Below the pieces are notes generated by a model, which made no database searches, had not been told where the DNA came from, and saw only the letters and a list, made by a program, of their open reading frames with translations. Position numbers and translations under genes: made by a program. DNA of 64,000 bases, taken from contig NZ_CP062231.1 of the NCBI RefSeq assembly GCF_024707525.1, positions 310,001 through 374,000 of the forward strand. The letters are read 5' to 3'. Below are positions 54,161 through 62,059 of this stretch, in pieces (the stretch's first letter is position 1; every line of letters begins with the position of its first letter). This DNA comes from Rhizobium sp. TH2. Its GTDB lineage: Bacteria > Pseudomonadota > Alphaproteobacteria > Rhizobiales > Rhizobiaceae.

Positions 54161-55261
54161 ATGACCACGCTCTCCCGACAGGTATTCAACGTCGAGACCC
54201 GCACCAAGGCGTCGTCGGTCTTTGCCGTCGTCGCCGGGCTGATCGTCCTGCTGGCGTTGGCCGCGCCATTCCTGGTCTCGCGCGGGGCGATCCAGGATCT
54301 CTTTTTCATCCTCACCATGCTGGTTCTGGCGCAATGCTGGAATCTTCTGGCTGGCTATGCCGGGCTGATTTCGGTCGGCCAGCAACTGTTCGTCGGCTGC
54401 GGCGCCTATGCGATGTTCGCGGTGGTGACGCTGGCCGGGCTCGATCCGTTGATCGCGATTCTCGCCGCTGGCGTGTTCGCCGGGCTGGTCGCGGTGCCGA
54501 CGGCCTTCTTCACCTTCAGGCTCTATGGACCCTATTTCGCCATCGGCACTTGGGTGATTGCTGAAGTCGGCCGGCTGCTGTTCGCGCAATGGAAGGCGCT
54601 CGGCGGCGGCACCGGGACGTCCCTGCCGCGCGAGGCCGTCCGCGACATGGCCGGCATCGATTTTCTCAAAAGCACGCTCAGTATGAAGTCGGCGCAGGCG
54701 GGTGATGCGCTTACCTACTGGCTGGCGCTGATCCTGGCGGTTGCCTCGATCGGCTTCTTCTATCGCCTGCTGCGCTCCAAGCAGGGGCTCGGCCTCGCAG
54801 CCGTCCGCGACAACGAGCAAGCCGCGCGTGCCGTCGGCGTCGATGCGCGGCGAATGAAGGCGCTGGTCTATCTCGTCACGGCGGTCATCACCGGCATGGC
54901 CGGCGCTCTGATCTATGTGCAGAAGCAGCGTATCTCGCCCGATGCCGCCTTCTCGCTGCTCGACTGGACGGCCTATGTCATCTTCATCGTGGTGATCGGC
55001 GGCATCGGCACGATCGAGGGGCCGATCGTCGGGGTCATCGTCTTCTTCCTGCTGCAGAACCTGCTCGCCGATTACGGCTCCTGGTATCTGCTGATCCTGG
55101 GCACGATCGCCATCGCAACCATGCTGTTTGCGCCACGCGGGCTCTGGGGTCTGTTCTCGGCCCGCACCGGCATCCAGCTTTTTCCCGTGCGCCGCATCCT
55201 CAAGGTTGGCACGCCGGACATTTCGAATTCACAAGACATAAAGGGAGGCCCGCATGGCTGA
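54161..55261 (+). CDS. ABC permease, LivM type
   Basis: 366 residues, about nine to ten membrane helices. LivM signatures are MLVLAQCWNLLAGYAGLISV, GQQLFVGCGAYAMF and AARAVGVDARRMKALVYLVT with YVQKQRISPDAAFSLLDW. The C-terminal tail after the last helix (about 30 residues) is hydrophilic. The last 8 nt overlap the FAD monooxygenase start. The binding protein for this importer is probably the product at 60695. Confidence 0.9.
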   Translation: MTTLSRQVFNVETRTKASSVFAVVAGLIVLLALAAPFLVSRGAIQDLFFILTMLVLAQCWNLLAGYAGLISVGQQLFVGCGAYAMFAVVTLAGLDPLIAILAAGVFAGLVAVPTAFFTFRLYGPYFAIGTWVIAEVGRLLFAQWKALGGGTGTSLPREAVRDMAGIDFLKSTLSMKSAQAGDALTYWLALILAVASIGFFYRLLRSKQGLGLAAVRDNEQAARAVGVDARRMKALVYLVTAVITGMAGALIYVQKQRISPDAAFSLLDWTAYVIFIVVIGGIGTIEGPIVGVIVFFLLQNLLADYGSWYLLILGTIAIATMLFAPRGLWGLFSARTGIQLFPVRRILKVGTPDISNSQDIKGGPHG

Positions 55262-57008
55262 CATCACCACGGACGTACTCATCATCGGCACCGGTCCGGC
55301 GGGATCGGCAACCGCAGCGCTGCTCTCGACCTATGGCGTCGAGAACATGGTGATCAACCGCTACCGGTGGCTGGCCAGTACACCGCGCGCCCACATCACA
55401 AACCAGCGCACGATGGAGGTGCTGCGCGATCTCGGCCGCAACGTCGAAGACGAGGCCTATATGTTCGCGGCCGAGCAGGACCTGATGGGGGAGAACGTCT
55501 TCTGCACCTCGCTGACCGGCGAGGAGATCGGCCGGATGAAGAGCTGGGGCAAGCATCCGCTGTCGCGCGCCGAGCACCAGCTTTCCTCACCGAGCCGCAT
55601 GAACGACCTGCCGCAGACCTTCATGGAGCCGCTGCTGTTCAAGACCGCCTGTTCGCGCGGCACACAGGCCCGCATGTCGACGGAATATGTCAGCCACGTC
55701 CAGGATGCCGATGGTGTGACAACCACTTGCCGCGACCGGCTGACCGGCAAGGACATCACCATCCGCTCGAAATTCCTCGTCGGCGCCGATGGCGGCAATT
55801 CCAAGGTCGCCGAGCATGCCGGCCTGACTTATGAGGGCAAGATGGGCGTCGGCGGCTCGATGAACATCCTGTTCGAGGCCGATCTTTCCCGCCACGTCGC
55901 CCACCGTCCGTCGGTGCTCTACTGGGTGCTGCAGCCGGGCGCCGATGTCGGTGGCATCGGGATGGGCCTCGTGCGCATGGTTCGCCCGTGGAACGAATGG
56001 CTGATCGTCTGGGGTTACGACATCAACCAGCCCGCGCCGGAGGTCAACGAGGATTTCGCCATCAGCGTGGTGCGCGACCTCGTCGGCGACCAGCAACTCA
56101 CGCCGAAGATCAAGTCGGTCTCCACGTGGACGGTCAACAACATGTATGCGACCAAGACCGCCAATGGCCGCGTCTTCTGCATGGGCGACGCCATCCACCG
56201 GCATCCTCCATCGAACGGGCTGGGCTCCAACACCTCGATCCAGGATGCATTCAATCTGGCCTGGAAGCTGGCAGCGGTGCTCAAGAGCCAAGCGGGACCG
56301 GCGCTGCTAGACAGCTACGATGCCGAGCGAGCGCCGATCGCCAAGCAGATCGTTACCCGCGCCAACCAGTCGATCGAGGAATTCGGCCCGATCTTCAAGG
56401 CGCTCGGCCTGCTCGATTCCGTCGATCCGGTGAAGATGCAGCAGAACATGGATGCCCGCTGCGACGACACCGATGCCGCCGAACTGCAGCGCGCCGCCAT
56501 CCGCGAGGCGATCGCCTACAAGGCCTACGAGTTCGATGCCCATGGCGTCGAGATGAACCAGCGCTACAAGTCGGGCGCTGTCGTCACCGACGGCCAGCCG
56601 GAACCGGCCTTCGAGAAGGACGCCGAGCTGCATTATCAGCCCACCACCTGGCCCGGCGCACGGCTGCCGCATGCCTGGCTGTTCGGCCATGGCAGCGAGA
56701 AAGTCTCGACGCTCGATCTCACCGGCCATGGCGCCTTCACCATCCTGACCGGTATCGGCGGTGATGGCTGGGTGCAGGCCGCGAAGGTGCTCGGCAAGGA
56801 GTTCGGCATGACCATCACAGTCCACAAGATCGGCCCGCGCCAGCAATGGCAGGATCTCGTCGGCGATTGGGCCAATATCAGGGAGATCCGTGATTCCGGC
56901 GCTCTTCTGGTCAGGCCGGATCACCATGTCGCCTGGCGGGCGGAAGGCATGGTCGCCGACCCCGAAACCGAACTCCGCCGCGTCCTCAATGCAATCCTGA
57001 AAAAGTGA
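55254..57008 (+). CDS. FAD-dependent aromatic monooxygenase (TfdB/PheA type)
   Basis: 584 residues. FAD motifs are VLIIGTGPAGSATAALL (dinucleotide fold, 8-24), FLVGADGGNSKVAEHAG (DG motif) and GRVFCMGDAIHRHPPSNGLG (GD motif). The thioredoxin-like C-terminal domain of phenol hydroxylases follows (about 460-584). It hydroxylates a phenolic ring, such as resorcinol- or hydroquinone-type substrates, using NAD(P)H and O2. GGGAGG precedes the start, inside the livM-type gene. It lies one base before the second dioxygenase gene. Confidence 0.9.
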   Translation: MADITTDVLIIGTGPAGSATAALLSTYGVENMVINRYRWLASTPRAHITNQRTMEVLRDLGRNVEDEAYMFAAEQDLMGENVFCTSLTGEEIGRMKSWGKHPLSRAEHQLSSPSRMNDLPQTFMEPLLFKTACSRGTQARMSTEYVSHVQDADGVTTTCRDRLTGKDITIRSKFLVGADGGNSKVAEHAGLTYEGKMGVGGSMNILFEADLSRHVAHRPSVLYWVLQPGADVGGIGMGLVRMVRPWNEWLIVWGYDINQPAPEVNEDFAISVVRDLVGDQQLTPKIKSVSTWTVNNMYATKTANGRVFCMGDAIHRHPPSNGLGSNTSIQDAFNLAWKLAAVLKSQAGPALLDSYDAERAPIAKQIVTRANQSIEEFGPIFKALGLLDSVDPVKMQQNMDARCDDTDAAELQRAAIREAIAYKAYEFDAHGVEMNQRYKSGAVVTDGQPEPAFEKDAELHYQPTTWPGARLPHAWLFGHGSEKVSTLDLTGHGAFTILTGIGGDGWVQAAKVLGKEFGMTITVHKIGPRQQWQDLVGDWANIREIRDSGALLVRPDHHVAWRAEGMVADPETELRRVLNAILKK

Positions 57009-57009
57009 G

Positions 57010-57903
57010 ATGACCATGGAAGCGCACGAAAGAGGCTTTTTCACCGAAGAAGATTCCGTCGCGGTCGTCACCGGCCGCAACCAGAATGCAAAAGATGAGC
57101 GGCTCAGGCAGGTGATGGAGGTCATCACCCGCAAGCTGCACGAGGCGGTCAAGGAGATCGAGCCGACGCAGGACGAGTGGATGCAGGCGATCCTGTTCCT
57201 GACCCGCACCGGCCAGATCTGCAACGAATGGCGCCAGGAATACATCCTGCTCTCGGATGTGCTCGGCGTCTCGATGCTGGTCGATGCGATCAACAACCGC
57301 AAGCCGTCAGGGGCCTCGGAGAGCACGGTTCTCGGACCTTTCCACGTTGCCGACGCACCGGAACTGCCGATGGGCGCCAATATCTGCCTCGATGCCAAGG
57401 GCGAGGACATGTTCATCGAGGGCCGCATCCTCGATACCGAGGGCAGGCCGATCGCTGACGCAGTGATCGATGTCTGGCAGGCCAATGACGAAGGCTTCTA
57501 CGATGTCCAGCAGAAGGGGATCCAACCGGATTTCAACCTGCGCGGCATTTTCCGCACCGGCCCGGACGGCCGCTACTGGTTCCGCGCGGTCAAGCCGAAA
57601 TACTATCCGATCCCGGATGATGGCCCGGTGGGTCAACTGCTCGGCCAGCTCGGCCGCCATCCGTATCGCCCGGCGCACCTGCACTACATCATCAAGGCCG
57701 ATCGCTATGACACGCTCGTCACCCATATCTTCGACCCCGATGATCCCTACATCAATTCAGACGCCGTGTTCGGTGTGAAGGAAAGCCTGCTCGCCAAGTT
57801 CAACAAGACGCACGATCCCGCGCGGGCACAGGATTATGGGTTCTCGGGCGATTTCTGGGATGTGGATTACGACTTCGTCCTCGCCCGGAAAGGCGAGGCG
57901 TAA
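57010..57903 (+). CDS. Intradiol ring-cleavage dioxygenase (hydroxyquinol 1,2-dioxygenase type), copy 2
   Basis: 297 residues. Fe(III) ligands are Y164 (EGFYDV), Y199 (KYYPIPDDGP), H223 and H225 (RPAHLHY), all intact. It shares the helical N-terminal domain and FNLRGIF segment with the copy at 49880 but is clearly diverged, so the two may prefer different ring substituents. It directly follows the monooxygenase gene, suggesting that it cleaves the hydroxylated product. It is convergent with the second LysR gene (3-bp gap). Confidence 0.9.
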   Translation: MTMEAHERGFFTEEDSVAVVTGRNQNAKDERLRQVMEVITRKLHEAVKEIEPTQDEWMQAILFLTRTGQICNEWRQEYILLSDVLGVSMLVDAINNRKPSGASESTVLGPFHVADAPELPMGANICLDAKGEDMFIEGRILDTEGRPIADAVIDVWQANDEGFYDVQQKGIQPDFNLRGIFRTGPDGRYWFRAVKPKYYPIPDDGPVGQLLGQLGRHPYRPAHLHYIIKADRYDTLVTHIFDPDDPYINSDAVFGVKESLLAKFNKTHDPARAQDYGFSGDFWDVDYDFVLARKGEA

Positions 57904-57906
57904 GGC

Positions 57907-58896
57907 TCACGCCATCGGCCGGCGGTCGCGCTCGGCCATGAAAGGTCCGTGCGCCCATGGAATGGAGCTGTCGTGTTTTTCGATCATCCGACGCAGTTCG
58001 GAGAATTCCCGCCTGAGGTGGCCGATGAACTTGCGGCTCGCCGGATTGGTATAGGGCTTGCGCTTGGTCATGACGCCGAGCGCGCGCTCGGGCTGCGGAA
58101 TGTCGAGTGGAATGACGGTGATCTTGTTTTCGCCGCGGAAGGAAAAAGCGACCGAAAATGGCATCAGGGCCAGCGCATCGGTTCCGGTCAGGTAGTTGAT
58201 GACGCTGAGCAGCGAGCCGCCCGCATAGCGGATCGCCACTTCCGATATGCCAAGGGTGATCAGGATGTTGTGCAGGTCCAATACCAGCGGCGAGCCCGGC
58301 AGCGGCGCCACCCAGGGATAATGGACGATGTCCTCGATGGCGATGGTCCGCTTGTGGACGAGGGGATGGCCGACGCTGCAGGCCAGCACGTTGCGGGCAG
58401 AGAGAATGGGTTCGAACGCATAATCCGCCCGGAGATCCGATGCGCCGGTAGGTGTGACCGCGAGATCGATCTGCCCGGATTCCAGCCCTGCCATCAGGTC
58501 GGGGTAATTGCCATAGGACTGGTCGATCATGATCCCCGGCTCGCTCCGCTGGAACGAGGCGACCATCGGCGAGATCACGGCATCCATGAAGAACGGCACG
58601 CCGCCGAGCCGGACCCGCCCCGACGAGCCCGACTTGAAGCTGCGGATGATCTCGTCGGCCTTTCGCGACGACGACAGGATGGCCTTGCCTTGCTGGCCAA
58701 GTTGTTCGCCGAGCGGCGTCGGCTGCATCGGCCTGCGTCCCGCGATGAAAAGCTCCTCGCCGATCCGCTTTTCGAGCGTGGAAATGGTGCGCGACACGGC
58801 CGATTGGGTCATGCCCAGCAGGGCCGCACCCTCGGTCACGCCGCCGGTTTCGATCACGGCGGCGAGTTGGACGAGATGTCGTTCATCGATCTTCAT
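57907..58896 (-). CDS. LysR-family regulator of the catabolic island (copy 2)
   Basis: 329 residues, paralogue of the regulator at 48837. The HTH region is DERHLVQLAAVIETGGVTEG, then TQSAVSRTISTLEKRIG. The effector domain has the shared GGVPFFMDAVISPM and GGSLLSVINYL segments. It is divergent from the PcpA-like dioxygenase gene and has a matching 15-bp palindrome over its start codon. It probably controls that gene and itself. Confidence 0.9.
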   Translation of the reverse strand: MKIDERHLVQLAAVIETGGVTEGAALLGMTQSAVSRTISTLEKRIGEELFIAGRRPMQPTPLGEQLGQQGKAILSSSRKADEIIRSFKSGSSGRVRLGGVPFFMDAVISPMVASFQRSEPGIMIDQSYGNYPDLMAGLESGQIDLAVTPTGASDLRADYAFEPILSARNVLACSVGHPLVHKRTIAIEDIVHYPWVAPLPGSPLVLDLHNILITLGISEVAIRYAGGSLLSVINYLTGTDALALMPFSVAFSFRGENKITVIPLDIPQPERALGVMTKRKPYTNPASRKFIGHLRREFSELRRMIEKHDSSIPWAHGPFMAERDRRPMA

Positions 58897-58909
58897 AGCA
58901 AATTGCTAT
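58895..58909. promoter_or_regulatory. LysR operator 2 (T-N11-A palindrome)
   Basis: ATAGC-AAATT-GCTAT overlaps the LysR copy 2 start codon, exactly where operator 1 sits relative to copy 1. It contains TAGCAAATTGCTA (T-N11-A). The joint consensus is ATARCAAATYGYTAT. Confidence 0.72.
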
Positions 58910-59031
58910 AATGGTTATGAGTATTCGCAACAAGTGGGCATTCGTCAGGTGTATAGTCAATCAACTCCGGGATGACACGCGGGAGGCGTGCCGGAGATTG
59001 GGATTGGATCCTTGAGGAGGAGAACGACGCG

Positions 59032-59988
59032 ATGGCTTTCATCAGCGGGTATCACCATTTGACGCTCAGCACCGATGGCGTGCAGGAAGATTACGATTTC
59101 TACACGAAGATATTGGGTCTCTATTCGGTAAAGCGGACCGTGCTGTTCGACGGCACCATTCCCGTCTACCATCTGTATTACGGCTCGCGCGACGGCGATG
59201 CCTCCACCATCATCACCACCTTTCCCTTCCGCAAGCCGGCCGTCTTCGGCCGGCGCGGCACCAACCAGTCGAAAATCATCCAGCAGGCAATTCCCGTGGG
59301 TTCGGCCGACTACTGGGTCGATCGCCTGAACGCCAAGGGCATCGAGGCGGCGAAGTTCAGCCGCTTCGGCCTGACCCGCGTCGGCTTCAAGCATCCCTGC
59401 GGCATTCCGCACGAACTGGTGGAAAGCCCGGCCGACACGCGGCCCTCGATCGTCAACGAGGCGCAGGGCGTCGCCGCTGAACACGGTATCAAGGGCATCT
59501 ACGGCGCCGCGATCGCCGTCTTCGACCGCACGTCTATGGACGATTTCCTGACCGTCGGCCTGTCGATGAAGAAGGAAGCCGACAGCGACGAAGGCCTGAT
59601 GTTCTCGGTGCCGAACAATGCTGGTCCGAGCAGCATGGTCGAGATTCTGCACGAGCCGAACGATCGCCAGGGCACCTGGACGCTTGCGGGCGGCACGATC
59701 CACCATCTCGCGCTCAACACGCTCAACGAAGAGAACCAGCTGACGCTCAAGGCCCATCTCGAAGGCCTCGGCTTCACCGACGTTTCGGACCAGAAGGACC
59801 GCAACTATTTCAAGTCGTGCTATGTCCGCTCGCCGGGCGGCGCATTGTTCGAAATCGCCTGGTCCGTCGAGGGCGGCTGGGCACTCGACGAGCCCCCGGG
59901 CAAGATCGGCACGACGCTGGTGTTTCCGCCCTGGTTCGAGGATCGCCGCGAAGAACTGACCGCCGGGCTCGAACCCGCCAACTTTTGA
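59032..59988 (+). CDS. VOC-family hydroquinone-type ring-cleaving dioxygenase (PcpA/LinE-like)
   Basis: 318 residues, two tandem glyoxalase-like modules. Likely Fe(II) ligands are His in GYHHLTL (8-9), His in GTIHHLAL (224-225) and E274 in GGALFEIAW. Y264 in CYVRSPGG and the DRQGTWTL / HEP segments match PcpA/LinE, which open para-dihydroxy rings to maleylacetate-type acids. MhqO-like enzymes are the close alternative. GAGGAGGAG precedes the ATG at 59032. It is followed at 8 bp by an esterase gene, recalling mhqO-mhqD. Confidence 0.85.
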   Translation: MAFISGYHHLTLSTDGVQEDYDFYTKILGLYSVKRTVLFDGTIPVYHLYYGSRDGDASTIITTFPFRKPAVFGRRGTNQSKIIQQAIPVGSADYWVDRLNAKGIEAAKFSRFGLTRVGFKHPCGIPHELVESPADTRPSIVNEAQGVAAEHGIKGIYGAAIAVFDRTSMDDFLTVGLSMKKEADSDEGLMFSVPNNAGPSSMVEILHEPNDRQGTWTLAGGTIHHLALNTLNEENQLTLKAHLEGLGFTDVSDQKDRNYFKSCYVRSPGGALFEIAWSVEGGWALDEPPGKIGTTLVFPPWFEDRREELTAGLEPANF

Positions 59989-59996
59989 GCAGCGCC

Positions 59997-60659
59997 ATGG
60001 AGATGCATGATGCTCCACTGCGCCTGGGCGTGCCGCCCACCGAGGCGAAAGTTCTTTGCGTATTCGTCCACGGGCGCACCCAGGCGCCCGAGGACATGCG
60101 CGAGCAGGTCGTCGAGCGACTGAAGACATCAGGCGTTTCGTTCGTGCTGCCCCGCGCAGCCGGCAACAGCTGGTACGACGCCCGCGCCACCGATCCGCTG
60201 ACGGATGAATCGCGCCGCCAGCTCAACGCCTCGCTGGTCTATGTCCGCGACATCGTCACCGATTTCGCCAGGAATGCCGGACGCTCCCTGCCGATGCTCG
60301 TCGGCGGCTTCAGCCAGGGCGCCTGCCTGACGCTGGAATACGCGATGAAATACGGACCCTGGGATGGGGGGATGGTGAACCTCACCGGCTGTCGCGTCGG
60401 CACGCGGAGCTGCGACCGGCCTTTCGCCGATCTCGATCGCATGCCGGTCTATCTCACCGGTTCCGACAAGGATCCGTGGATACCGGTCGAGGCATTTGCG
60501 GGTGCAGCCGAAGCGCTCGGCAAGGCGCGCGCCGAATTGCGCTGCGACATCTTTCCGGACCGGGGGCACGAGGCATCCGACACGGAACTGGCGCAACTCG
60601 ATGAAATACTGTCGGGGCTCGCCTCCGGCAGGAAACCGTTCCGGCCGGCCGCCGGATAG
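59997..60659 (+). CDS. Alpha/beta hydrolase, phospholipase/carboxylesterase family
   Basis: 220 residues. The catalytic triad is visible: S106 in GGFSQGA, D159 in GSDKDPW and H191 in DRGHEA. The oxyanion region is VFVHGRTQAPEDM. Its size fits the MhqD/YodD-like esterases linked to quinone metabolism. It may hydrolyse an ester or lactone from ring cleavage. It is the second gene after the VOC dioxygenase. Confidence 0.85.
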   Translation: MEMHDAPLRLGVPPTEAKVLCVFVHGRTQAPEDMREQVVERLKTSGVSFVLPRAAGNSWYDARATDPLTDESRRQLNASLVYVRDIVTDFARNAGRSLPMLVGGFSQGACLTLEYAMKYGPWDGGMVNLTGCRVGTRSCDRPFADLDRMPVYLTGSDKDPWIPVEAFAGAAEALGKARAELRCDIFPDRGHEASDTELAQLDEILSGLASGRKPFRPAAG

Positions 60660-60694
60660 TCACGCATTCGCATGCGTCACGGTGGGAGAAAAAC

Positions 60695-61969
60695 ATGATA
60701 AAGCGGAGAACACTTCTGAAAGGCACCGCCGCCATGGCGGTGGGAACCTCGTTCGGGGCCTTTCCGGCGCCGGCGATATCGCAGAATGCCAAGATCAAGC
60801 TGGGCTATGTGAGCCCGCAGACCGGCCCGCTTGCGGCATTTGCCGAAAGCGACAAGTTCAATATCGATGCCTTCCTGGCGACCGATATCGGCAAGAATTT
60901 CGACATCATCGTCAAGGACAGCCAGTCCAATTCCAACCGCGCCGCCGAGGTCGCCAAGGAACTGATCGTTTCCGACAAGATCAACCTGATGCTGGTGGCA
61001 TCGACGCCTGAGAACACCAATCCGGTAGCCACCACCTGCGAGGCGGAGGAAATCCCCTGCATCTCGACAAAGGCACCGTGGCAGCCCTGGTTCATCGGCC
61101 AGCAGGGCAATCCCGGCGATCCGGCATCCTGGAAGCCGTTCAACTTCGCCTACCATTATTTCTGGGGTCTCGAGGACATCATCGCCGTCTTCACCAACAT
61201 GTGGGCGCAGCTCGAAACCAACAAGAAGGTCGGCGGCCTGTTCCCCAACGATGGTGACGGCAATGCCTGGGGCGATCCCCAGAACGGCCTGAAGCCGGGG
61301 CTGGCAGCCGCCGGCTTCGAACTCAACGATCCCGGCCGCTACCAGAATCTGAGCGACGATTTCACCGCCCAGATCAACGCCTTCAAGGCAGCCGGCAGCG
61401 ACATCATCACCGGCGTGGTGATCCCGCCGGACTTCACCACCTTCTGGAACCAGGCCAAGCAGCAGGGCATGAAGCCGAAGGCGGTCACCGTCGCGAAGGC
61501 GATCCTGTTTCCGCAATCGGTCGAGGCGCTCGGCGAAAACGGTCACAACCTGTCGTCCGAGGTGTGGTGGTCGGCCAGCCATCCGTTCAAATCGTCGGTG
61601 ACCGGCCAATCATCGGCCGATCTTGCCGCCGAGTTCACTGCGAAGACCGGCAGGCCATGGACCCAGCCGATCGGCTTCATCCATTCGCTCTTCGAAATGG
61701 CTTCGAACGTGATGGGCAGGGTCGAGGACGTGACCGACGCCGAAGGGGTCGCCGCTGCCATCGCTGCCTCCAAGGTCGATACGGTCGTTGGCCATATCGA
61801 GTGGAACGGTGCCGGCCTGCCGCCTTTCGCGGCCAAGAACGTGGCCAAGACACCGCTGGTCGGGGGTCAATGGCGGCGCCAGCCGGATGGCAAATTCGAA
61901 CTGGTCATCGTCGACAACAAGACCGCGACATTCATACCGGCGGGCGGCACCATGGAACCGTTGGCCTGA
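60695..61969 (+). CDS. Periplasmic substrate-binding protein of branched-chain-type ABC importer
   Basis: 424 residues. The N-terminus MIKRRTLLKGTAAMAVGTSF is a twin-arginine-like signal, cut near PAIS-QNAKI. The mature part is a Peripla_BP_6 (LivK-like) fold: IKLGYVSPQTGPLAAFAES, NRAAEVAKELIVSDKINLML. It is likely the binding protein for the ABC proteins encoded at 51.9-55.3 kb. Position in the esterase operon suggests induction with the ring-cleavage enzymes. A hairpin follows. Confidence 0.9.
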   Translation: MIKRRTLLKGTAAMAVGTSFGAFPAPAISQNAKIKLGYVSPQTGPLAAFAESDKFNIDAFLATDIGKNFDIIVKDSQSNSNRAAEVAKELIVSDKINLMLVASTPENTNPVATTCEAEEIPCISTKAPWQPWFIGQQGNPGDPASWKPFNFAYHYFWGLEDIIAVFTNMWAQLETNKKVGGLFPNDGDGNAWGDPQNGLKPGLAAAGFELNDPGRYQNLSDDFTAQINAFKAAGSDIITGVVIPPDFTTFWNQAKQQGMKPKAVTVAKAILFPQSVEALGENGHNLSSEVWWSASHPFKSSVTGQSSADLAAEFTAKTGRPWTQPIGFIHSLFEMASNVMGRVEDVTDAEGVAAAIAASKVDTVVGHIEWNGAGLPPFAAKNVAKTPLVGGQWRRQPDGKFELVIVDNKTATFIPAGGTMEPLA

Positions 61970-61988
61970 CAGGACGGCGTTCAGAATC

Positions 61989-62030
61989 GAGGCCAGCGGG
62001 ATTTCAGGATTCCGCTGACCTCGTCATTTT
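61989..62030 (+). terminator. Terminator of the catabolic operon
   Basis: The long imperfect stem CGAGGCCAGCGG / CCGCTGACCTCG closes 20 bases after the binding-protein stop, followed by TCATTTT. It separates the operon from the convergent regulator gene. Confidence 0.65.
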
Positions 62031-62059
62031 CTCAAACCACCCATCGCAAGATCACCATC

